From Thermaerobacter subterraneus DSM 13965 (GTDB lineage Bacteria > Bacillota > Sulfobacillia > Thermaerobacterales > Thermaerobacteraceae), in assembly GCF_000183545.2 (NCBI RefSeq), contig NZ_JH976535.1:2419837-2483836 (forward strand): 64,000 nucleotides of DNA, read 5' to 3'. Under the pieces are notes generated by a model that searched no databases, was not told the DNA's origin, and was given only the letters and a program-made list of their open reading frames with translations. Positions within the stretch are counted from its first letter, which is position 1; each line of letters starts with the position of its first letter. Of the stretch, positions 22,729-31,759 are shown in pieces. The position numbers and the translations under genes were made by a program.

Positions 22729-23349
22729 CTAAAAGGCCCGGTCCACGGCCAGGGCCGGCGGCCGCCACTGCAACTGGCCGTCGGGTCCGTACCCCGGGCC
22801 GGCGGTACCTCGGGCCGCCGCCAGGCTCTGCAGGCCGAACCGGGCCCAGGCCAGGCCCTGGCGCGCCAGCGCCCGGTTCTGGCGGTTGAGCTGCTCTACA
22901 CCCTCTGCCAGCGCCTTCAGGGGATCCCGGCAGCGGGCGAGGGCCGGGGCCAGGTCGGGAACGCGGCGGGCCAGCTCCTCCCAGGACAAGCGGGCGGGAT
23001 CGAGCCCCCATGCCGCCGCCAGCTCCTGTTGCAGGTCGAACCGGCGCCGCTCCAGCTCGCCGATCACCCGCAGGCATTCCTCTTCGGAGGCCAGGGCCGC
23101 CTCGATGACCGCCGGGTCCCCCGCAACCAGGGCCCGGTTGGTCGCCCGGGTGGCTTCCAGCAGCCGCGCCCAGGGTTCCACCATGGCCGCCAGCTGGGCG
23201 ACCAGCTGATGCGCCAGGGCTGCGGCAGGTGCGGCCGGTGCCTCGCCGGTCGCAGGGGCCGGGGCCACGGGAATGGCAGGGGCGGGCTCCGATCCTTCGC
23301 CGGCGGCCGGGAGGGCGGGGCCGGGCCGGGCCGGGACAATGGGCGCCAT
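22729..23349 (-). CDS. flgN: FlgN-type flagellar export chaperone
   Basis: A 206-residue protein in the flgN slot between flgM and flgK; FlgN escorts FlgK and FlgL to the export gate. Residues 1-45 are Ala/Pro-rich; residues 45-190 are predicted helical (LVAQLAAMVEPWARLLEATRATNRALVAGD; EECLRVIGELERRRFDLQQELA), in keeping with the FlgN four-helix fold. ATG 23349 has AGGAGG upstream and lies two bases after the flgM stop. Sequence conservation in FlgN is low, so the name rests on helices plus position. Confidence 0.8.
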   Translation of the reverse strand: MAPIVPARPGPALPAAGEGSEPAPAIPVAPAPATGEAPAAPAAALAHQLVAQLAAMVEPWARLLEATRATNRALVAGDPAVIEAALASEEECLRVIGELERRRFDLQQELAAAWGLDPARLSWEELARRVPDLAPALARCRDPLKALAEGVEQLNRQNRALARQGLAWARFGLQSLAAARGTAGPGYGPDGQLQWRPPALAVDRAF

Positions 23350-23351
23350 GC

Positions 23352-23723
23352 TCACCGGTCCTCCTGAACCCGGTCCGCCAGCAGGCGGTACAGCATCCGC
23401 TCCGCCACCTGCTGGGCGTCGATCCGGTACTCCCCGCGGGCAATCTGCGCCCGCAACGCCGCCACCCGCTCCGCCCGAACCTCGGGCAACCCGCGGGTTT
23501 CGTCCACCAGCCGCTGGACTGCCGCGGCCGCGGGGGAAAGGTCGACCCGATCGCGGCCGGGTACTGGTGCGCCGCCGGCTGCCCCGGTACCCGAAGACAC
23601 TCCGGGTGCGGCCGGCTGGACGGGACCCGGGCTCCCCGCCGGGCCAGCGGCCGGGGTACCGGCGCCTGGTTGCATGCCGTAGGCCTTCAGCGCATTCAAG
23701 ACCTGCTGCCGGGAGATGATCAT
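23352..23723 (-). CDS. flgM: Anti-sigma-28 factor FlgM
   Basis: A 123-residue FlgM. It holds sigma-D (FliA) inactive until it is exported through the completed hook. The conserved C-terminal part (DRVDLSPAAAAVQRLV, VRAERVAALRAQIARGEYRIDAQQVAERML) is clear; the N-terminal half is Pro/Gly-rich and disordered, as in the family. ATG 23723 follows GAGGAGG. The gene starts the flgM-N-K-L operon and has a sigma-D-like promoter just upstream, so it is likely autoregulated. Confidence 0.93.
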   Translation of the reverse strand: MIISRQQVLNALKAYGMQPGAGTPAAGPAGSPGPVQPAAPGVSSGTGAAGGAPVPGRDRVDLSPAAAAVQRLVDETRGLPEVRAERVAALRAQIARGEYRIDAQQVAERMLYRLLADRVQEDR

Positions 23724-23758
23724 TGCCCCGTCCTCCTCGCCAGCTGTGACTAACCCGG

Positions 23759-23786
23759 TTTTCGTGACGCCGGGTCGTGATGTTTA
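23759..23786 (-). promoter_or_regulatory. Sigma-D-type promoter of the flgM operon
   Basis: TAAA (23786-23783), 16-base spacer, CACGAAAA (23766-23759), five of eight to the sigma-D -10 GCCGATAA. The spacer length is the same as in the flagellin and flaG promoters. A start about 30 bases before flgM results. Confidence 0.45.
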
Positions 23787-23804
23787 GAGGGGACTGCGGC
23801 ACCG

Positions 23805-24671
23805 TTACAACGGCATCATCTCCCCCGAGCGTTCGGGCGCGGTATACCGGGCGGGCTGGAGGGGGGTGGCCGCTGCCACCAGGCCGTAGACAGCCCCCGC
23901 CCCCAGCGCCTGGAGGGCCTCGCAGGCCGCAGCCAGGGTGCGCCCGGTGGTGAGCACATCGTCCACCAGAAGAACCGGCCGCCCCGCCAGCCGACGGGCC
24001 CTGGGCGAGGGGGCGAAGACGCCGGCCACGTTCAGCCGCCGCCCCGCCGCCCCCAGGGTGGCCTGGCCGGCTCCGGCTTGGCGCCGCACCAGCAGGTTTT
24101 CCGCCAGCTGCCAGCCTCCCGTCCGGGCCACGGCCCGAGCCAGAAGGATCGCCTGATTGAAGCCCCGCTGGCGCAGCCGGTCGGGGTGCATGGGCACGGG
24201 TACAACCAGCGCCGCTGCCGGCCAGCCCCCGGTCCGGGCGGCCATGGCGCGACCCAGGAGTTCGGCCAGGTAGGGCTCGTCTTCGTATTTCATCCGCAGG
24301 ATGAGGCGCCGTAAGAGGCCCCGGTAAGTCCCCACCGCCCGGACGGCCACCCAGGGCGGTCCCAGGGTGCGGCACTGGCTGCAGGGTTCGTCCGGATGGG
24401 CAAGCCAGGCAGGCCGGTCGCACCACAGGCACCGGCTGCCGGGCTCGTGTCCCAGCCGGGCCTGGCAGCGCGGGCATATCGCAGGGTCGGCCGGCGGCCA
24501 GTGGGGCAGGTCCGCCCCGCAGCCCAGGCAATAGGGTGGCCAGGGGAAGACCCAGGCCAGGAGCTCGTCGCGCACGGCGGCCCACACCTTCTGCCAGTTC
24601 CCCCCTGGCCTCGGGCGGGGGCCGGTGAAGGCCCAGCCTGCCCGGCACTCCCCGGAACGTTGCGGGGGCAT
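23805..24671 (-). CDS. comF: ComF-family phosphoribosyltransferase-like competence protein
   Basis: A 288-residue ComFC homologue, required for natural transformation in several bacteria. Eight Cys form two zinc-ribbon-like pairs (CLGCG, CPRC, CLWCD, CSQC; residues 48-105), followed by a PRTase-like domain with VVPVPMHPDRLRQRGFNQA and the PRPP loop VLLVDDVLTTGRT. The start ATG 24671 is about 10 bases after AGAGGGG, with another GGGAGG almost touching it; not fully certain. The position next to flgM matches the Bacillus comFC-yvyF-flgM order. Confidence 0.93.
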   Translation of the reverse strand: MPPQRSGECRAGWAFTGPRPRPGGNWQKVWAAVRDELLAWVFPWPPYCLGCGADLPHWPPADPAICPRCQARLGHEPGSRCLWCDRPAWLAHPDEPCSQCRTLGPPWVAVRAVGTYRGLLRRLILRMKYEDEPYLAELLGRAMAARTGGWPAAALVVPVPMHPDRLRQRGFNQAILLARAVARTGGWQLAENLLVRRQAGAGQATLGAAGRRLNVAGVFAPSPRARRLAGRPVLLVDDVLTTGRTLAAACEALQALGAGAVYGLVAAATPLQPARYTAPERSGEMMPL

Positions 24672-24741
24672 CGCCTCCCAGCCCCTCTCCCTGCGCTCGC
24701 CAGGCGGTGACAGCCCTGGGCGGCCGCCGGCCGGAAAAGCC

Positions 24742-26412
24742 TCACGCGTGCTCGCGGCGGTACCGCTCCCGGTGGTGGCGCTTTTCGCGGTACATGTTGC
24801 GGTCGGCGGCGGCGATGAGGTCTTCATCGGAGGGGCCGTCATAGGGGTACACGGCGACCCCCAGGCTGAAACGGAGGGGGAAGAAGATCTGGCCCGAGAG
24901 GTCGGTGAAACGGTACCTCAGGGCGGCTTCCCGGATGCGGTCGGCCACCGCTTCGGCCTCTTCCCGGCGGGCACCGGGCAGGATGGCGACGAACTCGTCG
25001 CCCGCATACCGGGCAACCAGGTCCTGCTGGCGTACCGAATGCCGCAAAAGGTCGGCGAACTGCCGCAGGACGTGATCGCCGTCCCGGTGGCCGAACTGGT
25101 TGTTGATGTCGGAAAAGTTGTCCAGGTCGATCAGGATCAGCGCCAGGGGCTGGCCCGTAGCACTGGCCCGCCGCACCGCCTCCCGCAGGCGCATGCTGAA
25201 GAACCGGTAGTTGTAGAGGCCCGTCATCGGGTCGGTGTGGGCCATGGTCTGGGTCCGGCCATAGATCAGGCCGTTCTGGATGGCCATGGCCATTGGCGAC
25301 GCGAGGATGGACAGCAGGCGCCGCTCGCGATCGCCAAAGGCCCGGTGGCGCCGGGCCAGGCACAGGCAGCCCATGAGCCGCTCGTCGGCCGAGAGGGGCA
25401 CCGCCAGCACGCTGGACGGCTCGAAGTTCTCCGTCACCAGGGTGGGCTCGTCCACGTGCTCGACAAGCTGGCGCTCCCTGGCGGCCCGCCGGACAGCCCC
25501 CTCCCCTGCCACCCGGCCCTGAACCTCCCCGGCATCGGGATGGACCGCATGCTGCAGGCGCAGCACGTCGCCCTCCTCCGCCAGGTAGACGGCGAAGGCG
25601 TCCGACGGTGCCAGCTGCTGCACGGCCCGGTCGATCCAGCCGAAGGCATCGTCCAGTTCCAGCACGCAAGCCAGTCCCTTGGTGATCTCATACAGCGACT
25701 GCAGGTCGTGGTGGGCCTCCACCAGCCGCATGTGCAGGCGGAGCAGGTAGTTGATCATCAGGAAGAGGGTCAGGCCCACGGCCATGCCGATTTCACCGTA
25801 CGCCTGAAAGGCGATCATCACCACCGAATGGGCGGCCACGGCGAAGGCGGTGCTGAGGGCATCCACCGGCAACCAGCGGAAGAACAGGCGGAGGAACTCC
25901 CGGGTGGGATGGGCCTGGTGATAGTAAAGGGCCAGGCCCACCAGGGCATTGTTCATCACCCAGTAGATCGCCACATAAACAAAGACCAGGTGGAGCGGCG
26001 GAACGGTGATCCCCGTGGGCGCGGGCCAGGGATGGAGGCCGAGCCGCGTCGAAACGGCCCCTGCCGTCAGGATGGTCAGGGCGAACTGGCCGGCGTTGAA
26101 CAGGGTGCGGTCCCAAGGCCGGCGGTTCAGCACCCCGTAGCCGATGAGGTTGCCCAGCACGTTGATGATGGCCGCGGGCACGGTACCGTACAGCAACTGG
26201 GCCGTGAGGGTGACCCCGAAAGTCAGCGACATCGCCCCGCCGCCGGGCATCGGCAGCGGGTAGGCGTCCATCAGGACGGCCGCGGCCAGCATCATCAACA
26301 TGGGCAGGGCGGGAACGGGCTCCCACTGGCGCAAGGCCAGGATCAGAGCCACCATCCCGCCCACACCGACGGCCAGGATATACACCCGCTGCGGGCTACG
26401 CCAGGACCTCAC
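24742..26412 (-). CDS. Membrane-bound GAF-GGDEF diguanylate cyclase
   Basis: A 556-residue protein: seven to eight membrane helices (residues 8-215), a GAF-like domain (about 230-375, LVTENFEPSSVLAVPLSADERLMG) and a GGDEF domain (385-545). The active site is AGDEF instead of GGDEF, a variant known in active cyclases; the product-inhibition I-site RQQD lies exactly five residues before it, and DNFSDINNQFGHRDGD is intact. It should make cyclic-di-GMP, opposing the HD-GYP protein at 14.6-16.0 kb. It lies between comF and a glycosyltransferase-like gene. GTG 26412 has only a weak GGTGGGGGT site. Confidence 0.9.
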   Translation of the reverse strand: MRSWRSPQRVYILAVGVGGMVALILALRQWEPVPALPMLMMLAAAVLMDAYPLPMPGGGAMSLTFGVTLTAQLLYGTVPAAIINVLGNLIGYGVLNRRPWDRTLFNAGQFALTILTAGAVSTRLGLHPWPAPTGITVPPLHLVFVYVAIYWVMNNALVGLALYYHQAHPTREFLRLFFRWLPVDALSTAFAVAAHSVVMIAFQAYGEIGMAVGLTLFLMINYLLRLHMRLVEAHHDLQSLYEITKGLACVLELDDAFGWIDRAVQQLAPSDAFAVYLAEEGDVLRLQHAVHPDAGEVQGRVAGEGAVRRAARERQLVEHVDEPTLVTENFEPSSVLAVPLSADERLMGCLCLARRHRAFGDRERRLLSILASPMAMAIQNGLIYGRTQTMAHTDPMTGLYNYRFFSMRLREAVRRASATGQPLALILIDLDNFSDINNQFGHRDGDHVLRQFADLLRHSVRQQDLVARYAGDEFVAILPGARREEAEAVADRIREAALRYRFTDLSGQIFFPLRFSLGVAVYPYDGPSDEDLIAAADRNMYREKRHHRERYRREHA

Positions 26413-26457
26413 CGGCGATCGTGACCCCCACCCCGTGTCGCGGTCCTTATTTCATTC

Positions 26458-26946
26458 TCAACCTGTCATGCATTTCCTGCTGGATGCCGACGCCTCGAGC
26501 AGGTGAATGAGGGGTACGCGGAGGTCCTGCCAGCGCCATCCGCCGGGATTCGTCAGGTCGATGGTCACCGCCAGCGGCGCCCCGGTGACGAAAAGCGCCG
26601 CCTCCAGCGGGCCGGGCGCCCCCGAACGCTGGGCCGGCCAGCGCAGGACCTGCAGGGTCGGGACCCGCTGGCGCAAACGGTAGAGGATGGCGGCGGTTTC
26701 ATCGGCAGACCCGCAGTCCACCACCACGATGGGCGAACCGGGTGCGAGGGCGGCCAGGTCCTCCACGAATCCCTCGATGAAGGAAGCCGCGTCCCGCACC
26801 AGCACCACCAGGGGCCAGGGTTCCCACCCCTGGGGCTGGACCCGGCGCCGCCCGCGGTGCCATGCACCCCGCAACGCGCCCAGCACACCGGCCGCCGTCA
26901 CGACGGCCAGGACCGCCAGGGCCCACCACACGGCATCGTGCCCCAT
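26458..26946 (-). CDS. Small membrane-anchored glycosyltransferase-2-like protein
   Basis: A 162-residue protein with one N-terminal membrane helix (AVWWALAVLAVVTAAGVLGAL) and a single alpha/beta domain like the first half of a GT-A fold: VVLVRDAASFIEGFVEDLAAL, then SPIVVVDCGSADETAAILYRL. The later catalytic half of GT2 enzymes is missing, so it may bind a nucleotide sugar without transferring it, or be a degenerate family member. ATG 26946 follows GGGGGTG. It sits 45 bases upstream of the GGDEF gene and may be cotranscribed with it. Confidence 0.6.
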   Translation of the reverse strand: MGHDAVWWALAVLAVVTAAGVLGALRGAWHRGRRRVQPQGWEPWPLVVLVRDAASFIEGFVEDLAALAPGSPIVVVDCGSADETAAILYRLRQRVPTLQVLRWPAQRSGAPGPLEAALFVTGAPLAVTIDLTNPGGWRWQDLRVPLIHLLEASASSRKCMTG

Positions 26947-27369
26947 GGACTCGGCACCCCCGTGGGGCCGGGAGGTCAGGGTCGTAATGGCGCTGTCGCG
27001 GTTCCAAGGTATGCCGTGGCGGGCCGGAAGGTCCCTGAGCGGACGAACCGTCACCCGGGCGGTCCCCAAGACGGAAAAGGCCGGACCGGCCGCCGCCCCC
27101 TGCGGGGCGCCGCCGCCTGCCCGGCCAGGACGCATAAGGCCCGTCAAAGCGGCTGTACAAGGCTGCAACCCCGAAGGCCTGCCGCGACGGGCACCCGGTC
27201 ACATCCGCACCCGGTCACATTCTCTGGCTGCACCGGGTGGCGCGTTGCCGTGCCGCAGGGCCGTTCCTCGGCCGGACGGCTTATCGGCAGCCCTGCGACC
27301 GGGCTGCGGCCCCGCGACCCCGGCCGCGGCCCGCAACCGGCCCCGGTCGCGCCCTGCAAGCACCGGACC
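26947..27369. other. Gap between metK and the glycosyltransferase-like gene
   Basis: No believable gene. The 14-mer GCACCCGGTCACAT occurs twice with a 16-base period (27191-27204, 27207-27220). An imperfect GC-rich hairpin near 27318-27352 (CGCGACC with GGTCGCG) right after metK may be its terminator. Confidence 0.4.
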
Positions 27370-28617
27370 CTACAGCGCCACCGCCACCTCGGCCAGCGGA
27401 TCGTCGGGCATCGCCCCCAGCCCCGCCGCCTCCCGCAACTGGGCTGCCCGGTCGATCTTCTCCCAGGGCAGGTCCAGATCGGGCCGCCCGAAGTGGCCGT
27501 AGGTGGCCACCTGGCGGTAGATGGGCCGGCGCAGGTTCAGGTGGTGGATGATGGCGCCCGGCCGCAGGTCGAAGTGCTCCCGCACCAGTTCCTCGATCCG
27601 GTCGTCGGGGATGACGCCCGTGCCGAAGGTGTCGACCCGGATGGACACGGGCTGGGCCACGCCGATGGCGTAGGCCACCTGGATCTCGCAGCGCTCCGCC
27701 AGGCCCGCCGCCACCACGTTCTTGGCCACCCAGCGGGCGGCGTAGGCGCCGGAACGGTCGACCTTGGTCGGGTCCTTGCCCGAGAAGGCGCCACCGCCGT
27801 GGCGGGCATAGCCGCCGTAGGTGTCGACGATGATCTTCCGGCCCGTCAGACCGGCGTCGCCCTGGGGCCCGCCAACCACGAACCGCCCGGTGGGGTTGAT
27901 GTAGATCCGCGTCTTCTCGTCCAGCATGGGCGCCGGGACGACAGCGCCGATGACGTGCTGGCGCAGGTCCTCTTCCAGCCGGGCGCGGCTGACGTCCTCC
28001 CGGTGCTGGGTCGACAACACCAGGGCCTCCACGCGGACGGGACGCGTCCCGTCGTACTCGATGGTCACCTGAGCCTTGCCGTCGGGGCGCAGGTAGGGAA
28101 GCAGGCCGGACTTGCGCACCTCCGCCAGCCGCCGGGTCAGCCGGTGGGCCAGGGTGATGGGCAGCGGCATCAGCTCCCGCGTCTCCCGGCAAGCGAAGCC
28201 GAACATCATCCCCTGGTCGCCGGCGCCGATGCGGGCGAAGTCGTCCGGCGGGGCCTCGCCGTGGCGCACCTCCCAGGCATCGAGGACGCCCTGGGCGATG
28301 TCCGGCGACTGCTCGTCGATGGCCGTCAGCACCGAGCAGGTGTCCGCATCGAACCCGTACTTGGCCCGGGTGTAGCCGATCTCGCGCAGCACGTCGCGGA
28401 CCAGCGCCGGGATGTGGACGTAGCAGGTGGTCGAAATCTCACCCATCACCAGGACCATGCCCGTGGTCACCGCCGTCTCGCAGGCGACCCGGGCCTGGGG
28501 ATCCTGCTCGAGGATGGCGTCCAGGACCGTGTCGGAGATCTGGTCCGCGATCTTGTCGGGGTGGCCCTCCGTCACCGATTCCGAGGTAAACAGGTGGCGG
28601 CCCCTGGCTCGCGTCAC
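27370..28617 (-). CDS. metK: S-adenosylmethionine synthetase
   Basis: A 415-residue methionine adenosyltransferase, making SAM from methionine and ATP. Signatures are [12 protein letters not shown], the ATP-binding [12 protein letters not shown], and the P-loop-like [23 protein letters not shown]; length is slightly above the usual 390-400. GTG 28617 follows GGAGG at a spacing of eight. It has its own promoter (28811-28840) inside the end of the flagellar operon and a leader of about 190 bases. No S-box core can be read in this leader, unlike many Firmicute metK genes. Confidence 0.97.
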   Translation of the reverse strand: MTRARGRHLFTSESVTEGHPDKIADQISDTVLDAILEQDPQARVACETAVTTGMVLVMGEISTTCYVHIPALVRDVLREIGYTRAKYGFDADTCSVLTAIDEQSPDIAQGVLDAWEVRHGEAPPDDFARIGAGDQGMMFGFACRETRELMPLPITLAHRLTRRLAEVRKSGLLPYLRPDGKAQVTIEYDGTRPVRVEALVLSTQHREDVSRARLEEDLRQHVIGAVVPAPMLDEKTRIYINPTGRFVVGGPQGDAGLTGRKIIVDTYGGYARHGGGAFSGKDPTKVDRSGAYAARWVAKNVVAAGLAERCEIQVAYAIGVAQPVSIRVDTFGTGVIPDDRIEELVREHFDLRPGAIIHHLNLRRPIYRQVATYGHFGRPDLDLPWEKIDRAAQLREAAGLGAMPDDPLAEVAVAL

Positions 28618-28663
28618 GCGGGGTTCCTCCTTTCCGCGAGACAGAGATAGAGATAAAACGACC

Positions 28664-28681
28664 CCTTCTCCGAGGAGAAGG
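28664..28681 (-). other. Leader hairpin of metK
   Basis: In the minus-strand RNA a perfect 7-bp stem CCTTCTC-CTCG-GAGAAGG is followed by GGTCG and four T, 45 bases before the start codon. It resembles a weak intrinsic terminator or attenuator. Confidence 0.4.
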
Positions 28682-28810
28682 AGCCTCCATCCCTGCGGCC
28701 CGGGCGGTGGGGTGGCGGAAGGCCGCAGCGTCCCGCCCCGCGGCCGGTTCTTCCGGCGCGTCCCGTGCCATCGAGCGGACGAACCGGCCGGGCCTGCGAA
28801 AACCCACGTT

Positions 28811-28840
28811 AGTCTAGCAACCCCCGCGTCGTGGTGTCAA
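28811..28840 (-). promoter_or_regulatory. metK promoter (sigma-A type)
   Basis: TTGACA (28840-28835), 18-base spacer, TAGACT (28816-28811). The -35 overlaps the stop codon of the FliT-like gene. Predicted start near 28804. Confidence 0.75.
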
Positions 28841-29259
28841 TTGGCGCTGTCAACGGGTGTCGACGGCGGCGCGTTGCGGGCGTAGGCGGCCACGGCCCGC
28901 CGGGCCTGCTCGAGGAAGTGGGCCCGCTCGGCCAGGGCTTCATGGCGGACGGCCAGGGCCAGGCGGAGCTGGCGGTCGGCCTCCAGGGCCTGGCGCAGGT
29001 GCTCTTCCAGCTGGGCCAGCCACTGCCGGGCAGCCTCCCCGCCGGGCAAGCCGCGGCCGCCGGGGGCCGCCCCCGCATGCAGCCGGTGCAGCCTGGCGCT
29101 GACCTGTTCCTGGAGGAACCGGCGGGCCTCGAGTTCCGCCCGGGCGGTCTCCCAGTCACCCCGCCCGGCGGCAGCCTGGGCCCGCCGGCCCCGCTCGATC
29201 CACCGGTCAAGGTCCTTGCGGGTTTCCAGCACCAGTTCCCAGAGGTCGGTCTCGCTCAT
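28837..29259 (-). CDS. FliT-like flagellar chaperone candidate
   Basis: A 140-residue, almost entirely helical protein (ETDLWELVLETRKDLDRWIERGRRAQAAAGRGDWE; LAQLEEHLRQALEADRQLRLALA) encoded directly after fliS with a four-base ATGA overlap. This is the fliT position in Bacillus; FliT is the helical chaperone of the cap protein FliD. The sequence itself is too generic to prove it. ATG 29259 has GGAGGTG seven bases upstream. Confidence 0.6.
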   Translation of the reverse strand: MSETDLWELVLETRKDLDRWIERGRRAQAAAGRGDWETARAELEARRFLQEQVSARLHRLHAGAAPGGRGLPGGEAARQWLAQLEEHLRQALEADRQLRLALAVRHEALAERAHFLEQARRAVAAYARNAPPSTPVDSAN

Positions 29260-29876
29260 GACGGCACCTCCGGGGACGGCGCCGGACGGGTTCCACCCGC
29301 GCCCTCGGTGCACAGGGCGGCCCAGGCTTCCCGTATGGGGGCCAGGACCCGTACGGCGTCGGCCGCCAGCCGGGGGTTGGCCTTCACGTTGGCCTCGATG
29401 AGCCGCTCCTGGCAGAACAGGTACAGGGCGGTCAGCCGGGCGGCCAGCTCGCCCCCCTGCTGGTGGTCCAGGGCCAGCATCAGCTCGCGCAGGAAGTCCT
29501 GGGCGCGGGTCAGGGCCCGGTGCAGCCGCTCGCGGCCGCCGGGGGCCTTGAGGTCGACCTGCAGGGCGCGGGCCACCTCCCGCAGCACGCCGTCCATCAG
29601 CATCAAGACCAGAACCTGGGGCGGCGCCGTCAGCACCCGGGTCGCCACGTAGGACCGGGCCGGATGGGCAACAGCCCGCCGAGGCAGGCCGGTGGGGAAG
29701 ACCCCTCCCCCTCGGGCCCCCTGCGCCGGTGCCCCCGCCTCGCCCGAGCGCCGGCCGGTTGCGGATCCGGCGGCTTCCGATCCCAGCATCCCGCCGGTCT
29801 CCGGCTCCGGCTTCACACCCGCGACGATTTCGCCCTGCTCAGCGATTCCGCCCTGGCCGCCGCTTGCCTTCAGCAT
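29256..29876 (-). CDS. fliS: Flagellin chaperone FliS with long N-terminal extension
   Basis: A 206-residue protein whose residues 72-190 match FliS (YVATRVLTAPPQVLVLMLMDGVLREVARAL; LRELMLALDHQQGGELAARLTALYLFCQERLIEAN). FliS binds the flagellin C-terminus and prevents early polymerisation. The first 70 residues are Gly/Ala/Pro-rich and absent from typical FliS (about 130 residues). ATG 29876 follows GGGAGGGG, so the extension seems to be translated; no good start is seen nearer the domain. About 225 bases upstream the minus strand has CCTGATAA (30103-30096), close to a sigma-D -10. Confidence 0.9.
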   Translation of the reverse strand: MLKASGGQGGIAEQGEIVAGVKPEPETGGMLGSEAAGSATGRRSGEAGAPAQGARGGGVFPTGLPRRAVAHPARSYVATRVLTAPPQVLVLMLMDGVLREVARALQVDLKAPGGRERLHRALTRAQDFLRELMLALDHQQGGELAARLTALYLFCQERLIEANVKANPRLAADAVRVLAPIREAWAALCTEGAGGTRPAPSPEVPS

Positions 29877-30153
29877 GGGCCAACCCCTCCCGCCTGCTGC
29901 CCGGCCGCGCTGGGCCGGCTGCCCTGCCCGTCACCCTGTCGTCCCGCCGGCATTTTGCTCTGCCATTCAACCCGGCCTTTACCCTGCCTTGCACCCGCGG
30001 TCCCACCAGCCGCCGGCCCCGCCGTTTACCCGTGTGTTCGCGCCGCGGTTGCCCTCGCGCTCACCCCGGCTTCGGCGGACGAAATCCATCCTCCATTATC
30101 AGGTCGATCCAGCCGTGCTTGGCCCCGTCCTGTCATCCCAAGTCCCATCGCCC

Positions 30154-31569
30154 TCAGTCCTTGGGCCGCAGGGACGCCAGCTGGTTCACCTGCTGGACCA
30201 GCCACTGCTCCTGGGACTGGAGGGTGGAGAGCAGGGTCTCCAGCGCCTCGAACTGCCGGGTCAGGTTCTGCTCCCGCAACTTGAGGCGGTACTCCATCCG
30301 CTCCATCTGCTCGGCGTAGTCCCGGGCCCGGTCGTCCAGGGAGTCGATGCGCCGGTCGAAGAGCCCGGTGTTCGTCTTGAGCCATCCGTCCAGGGCCTTC
30401 TGCAGCCGCACGAAGACCCCGTCGTCGCTGGTGGCGGAGGCGTCGGGGTCGCCCGCCAGCAGCCGCTGCACCCCCGCCCGGTCAGCCGCCAGCGCCTCCC
30501 GCAGCTTCGCCTCGTCCAGCTGCAGGGTGCCCGACTTGTCCTGGGTGGTGATGCCCACGGCGGCCAGCCGGTCCAGGGTGGTCGAACCCGCCAGCGCCGC
30601 CACGGGGTCCGAGACCATGCGCCGCAGCTCGTTGCGCAGGGTGGTGAGGAGCACGTCGCCCCCCAGCTTGCCTCCGCCCGCGCCCTGGTAGTCCTGCTGC
30701 TGTGCCATGAAGGACAGGGCGCTGTTGTACTGCTCGATGAACTTTTTCACCGCGCCGACCACGGCGTCGTCGTCCCAGGCCACGGTGACGGTGACGGGAT
30801 TGCCCGGGGCGGCCTGGTGCAGTTCCAGGGTGACCCCCTGGACCACGTCGCTCACGGTGTTGGACGAGCGGGTGAAGGCGAGGCCGTTGACGGTGAACTG
30901 GGCATCCTGGCCCGTGACCAGCACCCGGCGTTCCGCACCGGCGGCGTCGATCAGCCCCAGGGACTGGGCCACCGTGCCGCTCACATCGCTGATGTCGATG
31001 GCGCCCTGGCCCGTGTGGGTGCGGGTAATCACCAGATGGCCGCCGATCACCTCCGTCCGCACGGCGCTGGCCTCCGCCGCGGGGTCCGCCTGCACCGCCT
31101 GTTCGACCGCCGCGTTGATCCGGTCGCGGATGGCGTTCAGGGAGTCCGTGGTGTCGACGGTGACGTCAAAGCTGGTGCTGCCGACGGTGATGCGAAAGGT
31201 CCCGCTCAGGTTCAGCGCGGCCTGGGGGTCGGCCACCGGGTCGTAGGTGGCGATGGAGTGGGCCGTGGCCAGCTGCTGCACCTCGACCGTGTAGGTGCCC
31301 GGGGTGGCGGCGGCGGAAGCCTCCGCCGTCACCCGTGCCTCGTCGCTGCTGGTGGACCGCGGCCGCCAGAACAGGTCCTGCGCCAGGACATCCGCGATGC
31401 GGTCCTGCAGGGTGTCGATGCGGGAGCGGATGTCGCTCCAGGCGTTCTTCTCGGACTCGATCTCCAGCTTGCGCCGCTCGAGCAGCAGCAGCGGCCGCCG
31501 CTCGATCTGCATCAGCTGCTCGACGAGCTGCTCCCAGTCGAGACCGCTGGCCAGTCCACCGATGCGCAT
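30154..31569 (-). CDS. fliD: Flagellar filament cap protein
   Basis: A 471-residue FliD (HAP2). The N-terminus MRIGGLASGLDWEQLVEQLMQIERRPL and the C-terminal coiled coil (LKLREQNLTRQFEALETLLSTLQSQEQWLVQQVNQL) are typical; the middle holds the D2/D3 domains. FliD caps the growing filament and helps flagellin fold. ATG 31569 has AAGGAGGATG upstream. It follows flaG after a 190-base spacer filled by a tandem repeat and precedes fliS by 277 bases. Confidence 0.96.
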   Translation of the reverse strand: MRIGGLASGLDWEQLVEQLMQIERRPLLLLERRKLEIESEKNAWSDIRSRIDTLQDRIADVLAQDLFWRPRSTSSDEARVTAEASAAATPGTYTVEVQQLATAHSIATYDPVADPQAALNLSGTFRITVGSTSFDVTVDTTDSLNAIRDRINAAVEQAVQADPAAEASAVRTEVIGGHLVITRTHTGQGAIDISDVSGTVAQSLGLIDAAGAERRVLVTGQDAQFTVNGLAFTRSSNTVSDVVQGVTLELHQAAPGNPVTVTVAWDDDAVVGAVKKFIEQYNSALSFMAQQQDYQGAGGGKLGGDVLLTTLRNELRRMVSDPVAALAGSTTLDRLAAVGITTQDKSGTLQLDEAKLREALAADRAGVQRLLAGDPDASATSDDGVFVRLQKALDGWLKTNTGLFDRRIDSLDDRARDYAEQMERMEYRLKLREQNLTRQFEALETLLSTLQSQEQWLVQQVNQLASLRPKD

Positions 31570-31610
31570 GGTGACATCCTCCTTGCCCGAACCCTTGGCC
31601 TGCCTCGCTC

Positions 31611-31733
31611 AAATCACCGAACCGCCGAGTCGCCCGACCGCCTCGTCCGCATCACCGAACCGCCCGCGTCACCTGGCCGGATCGCCCGAATCACCCAGTT
31701 GCCTGCGTCACCTGGCCAGATCACCCGAATCAC
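31611..31733 (-). repeat. 39-base tandem repeat between flaG and fliD
   Basis: On the minus strand three units of 39, 39 and 38 bases (31733-31695, 31694-31656, 31655-31618), plus a start of a fourth, each beginning GTGATTCGGG or a close variant. The first two differ at only a few positions. Not part of any recognised gene. Confidence 0.85.
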
Positions 31734-31759
31734 ATGGCGGCCCTCGCCGCCCCACCGGC

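Noticed and set aside
22729-24648. 639-codon minus-strand frame containing flgN
   Set aside because: Only the last 206 codons are flgN; the rest overlaps flgM and comF in another frame.
28618-28810. SAM-I (S-box) riboswitch ahead of metK
   Set aside because: Looked for the CTTATC, GAGG and GGCAACC-type blocks; none is present in the leader.
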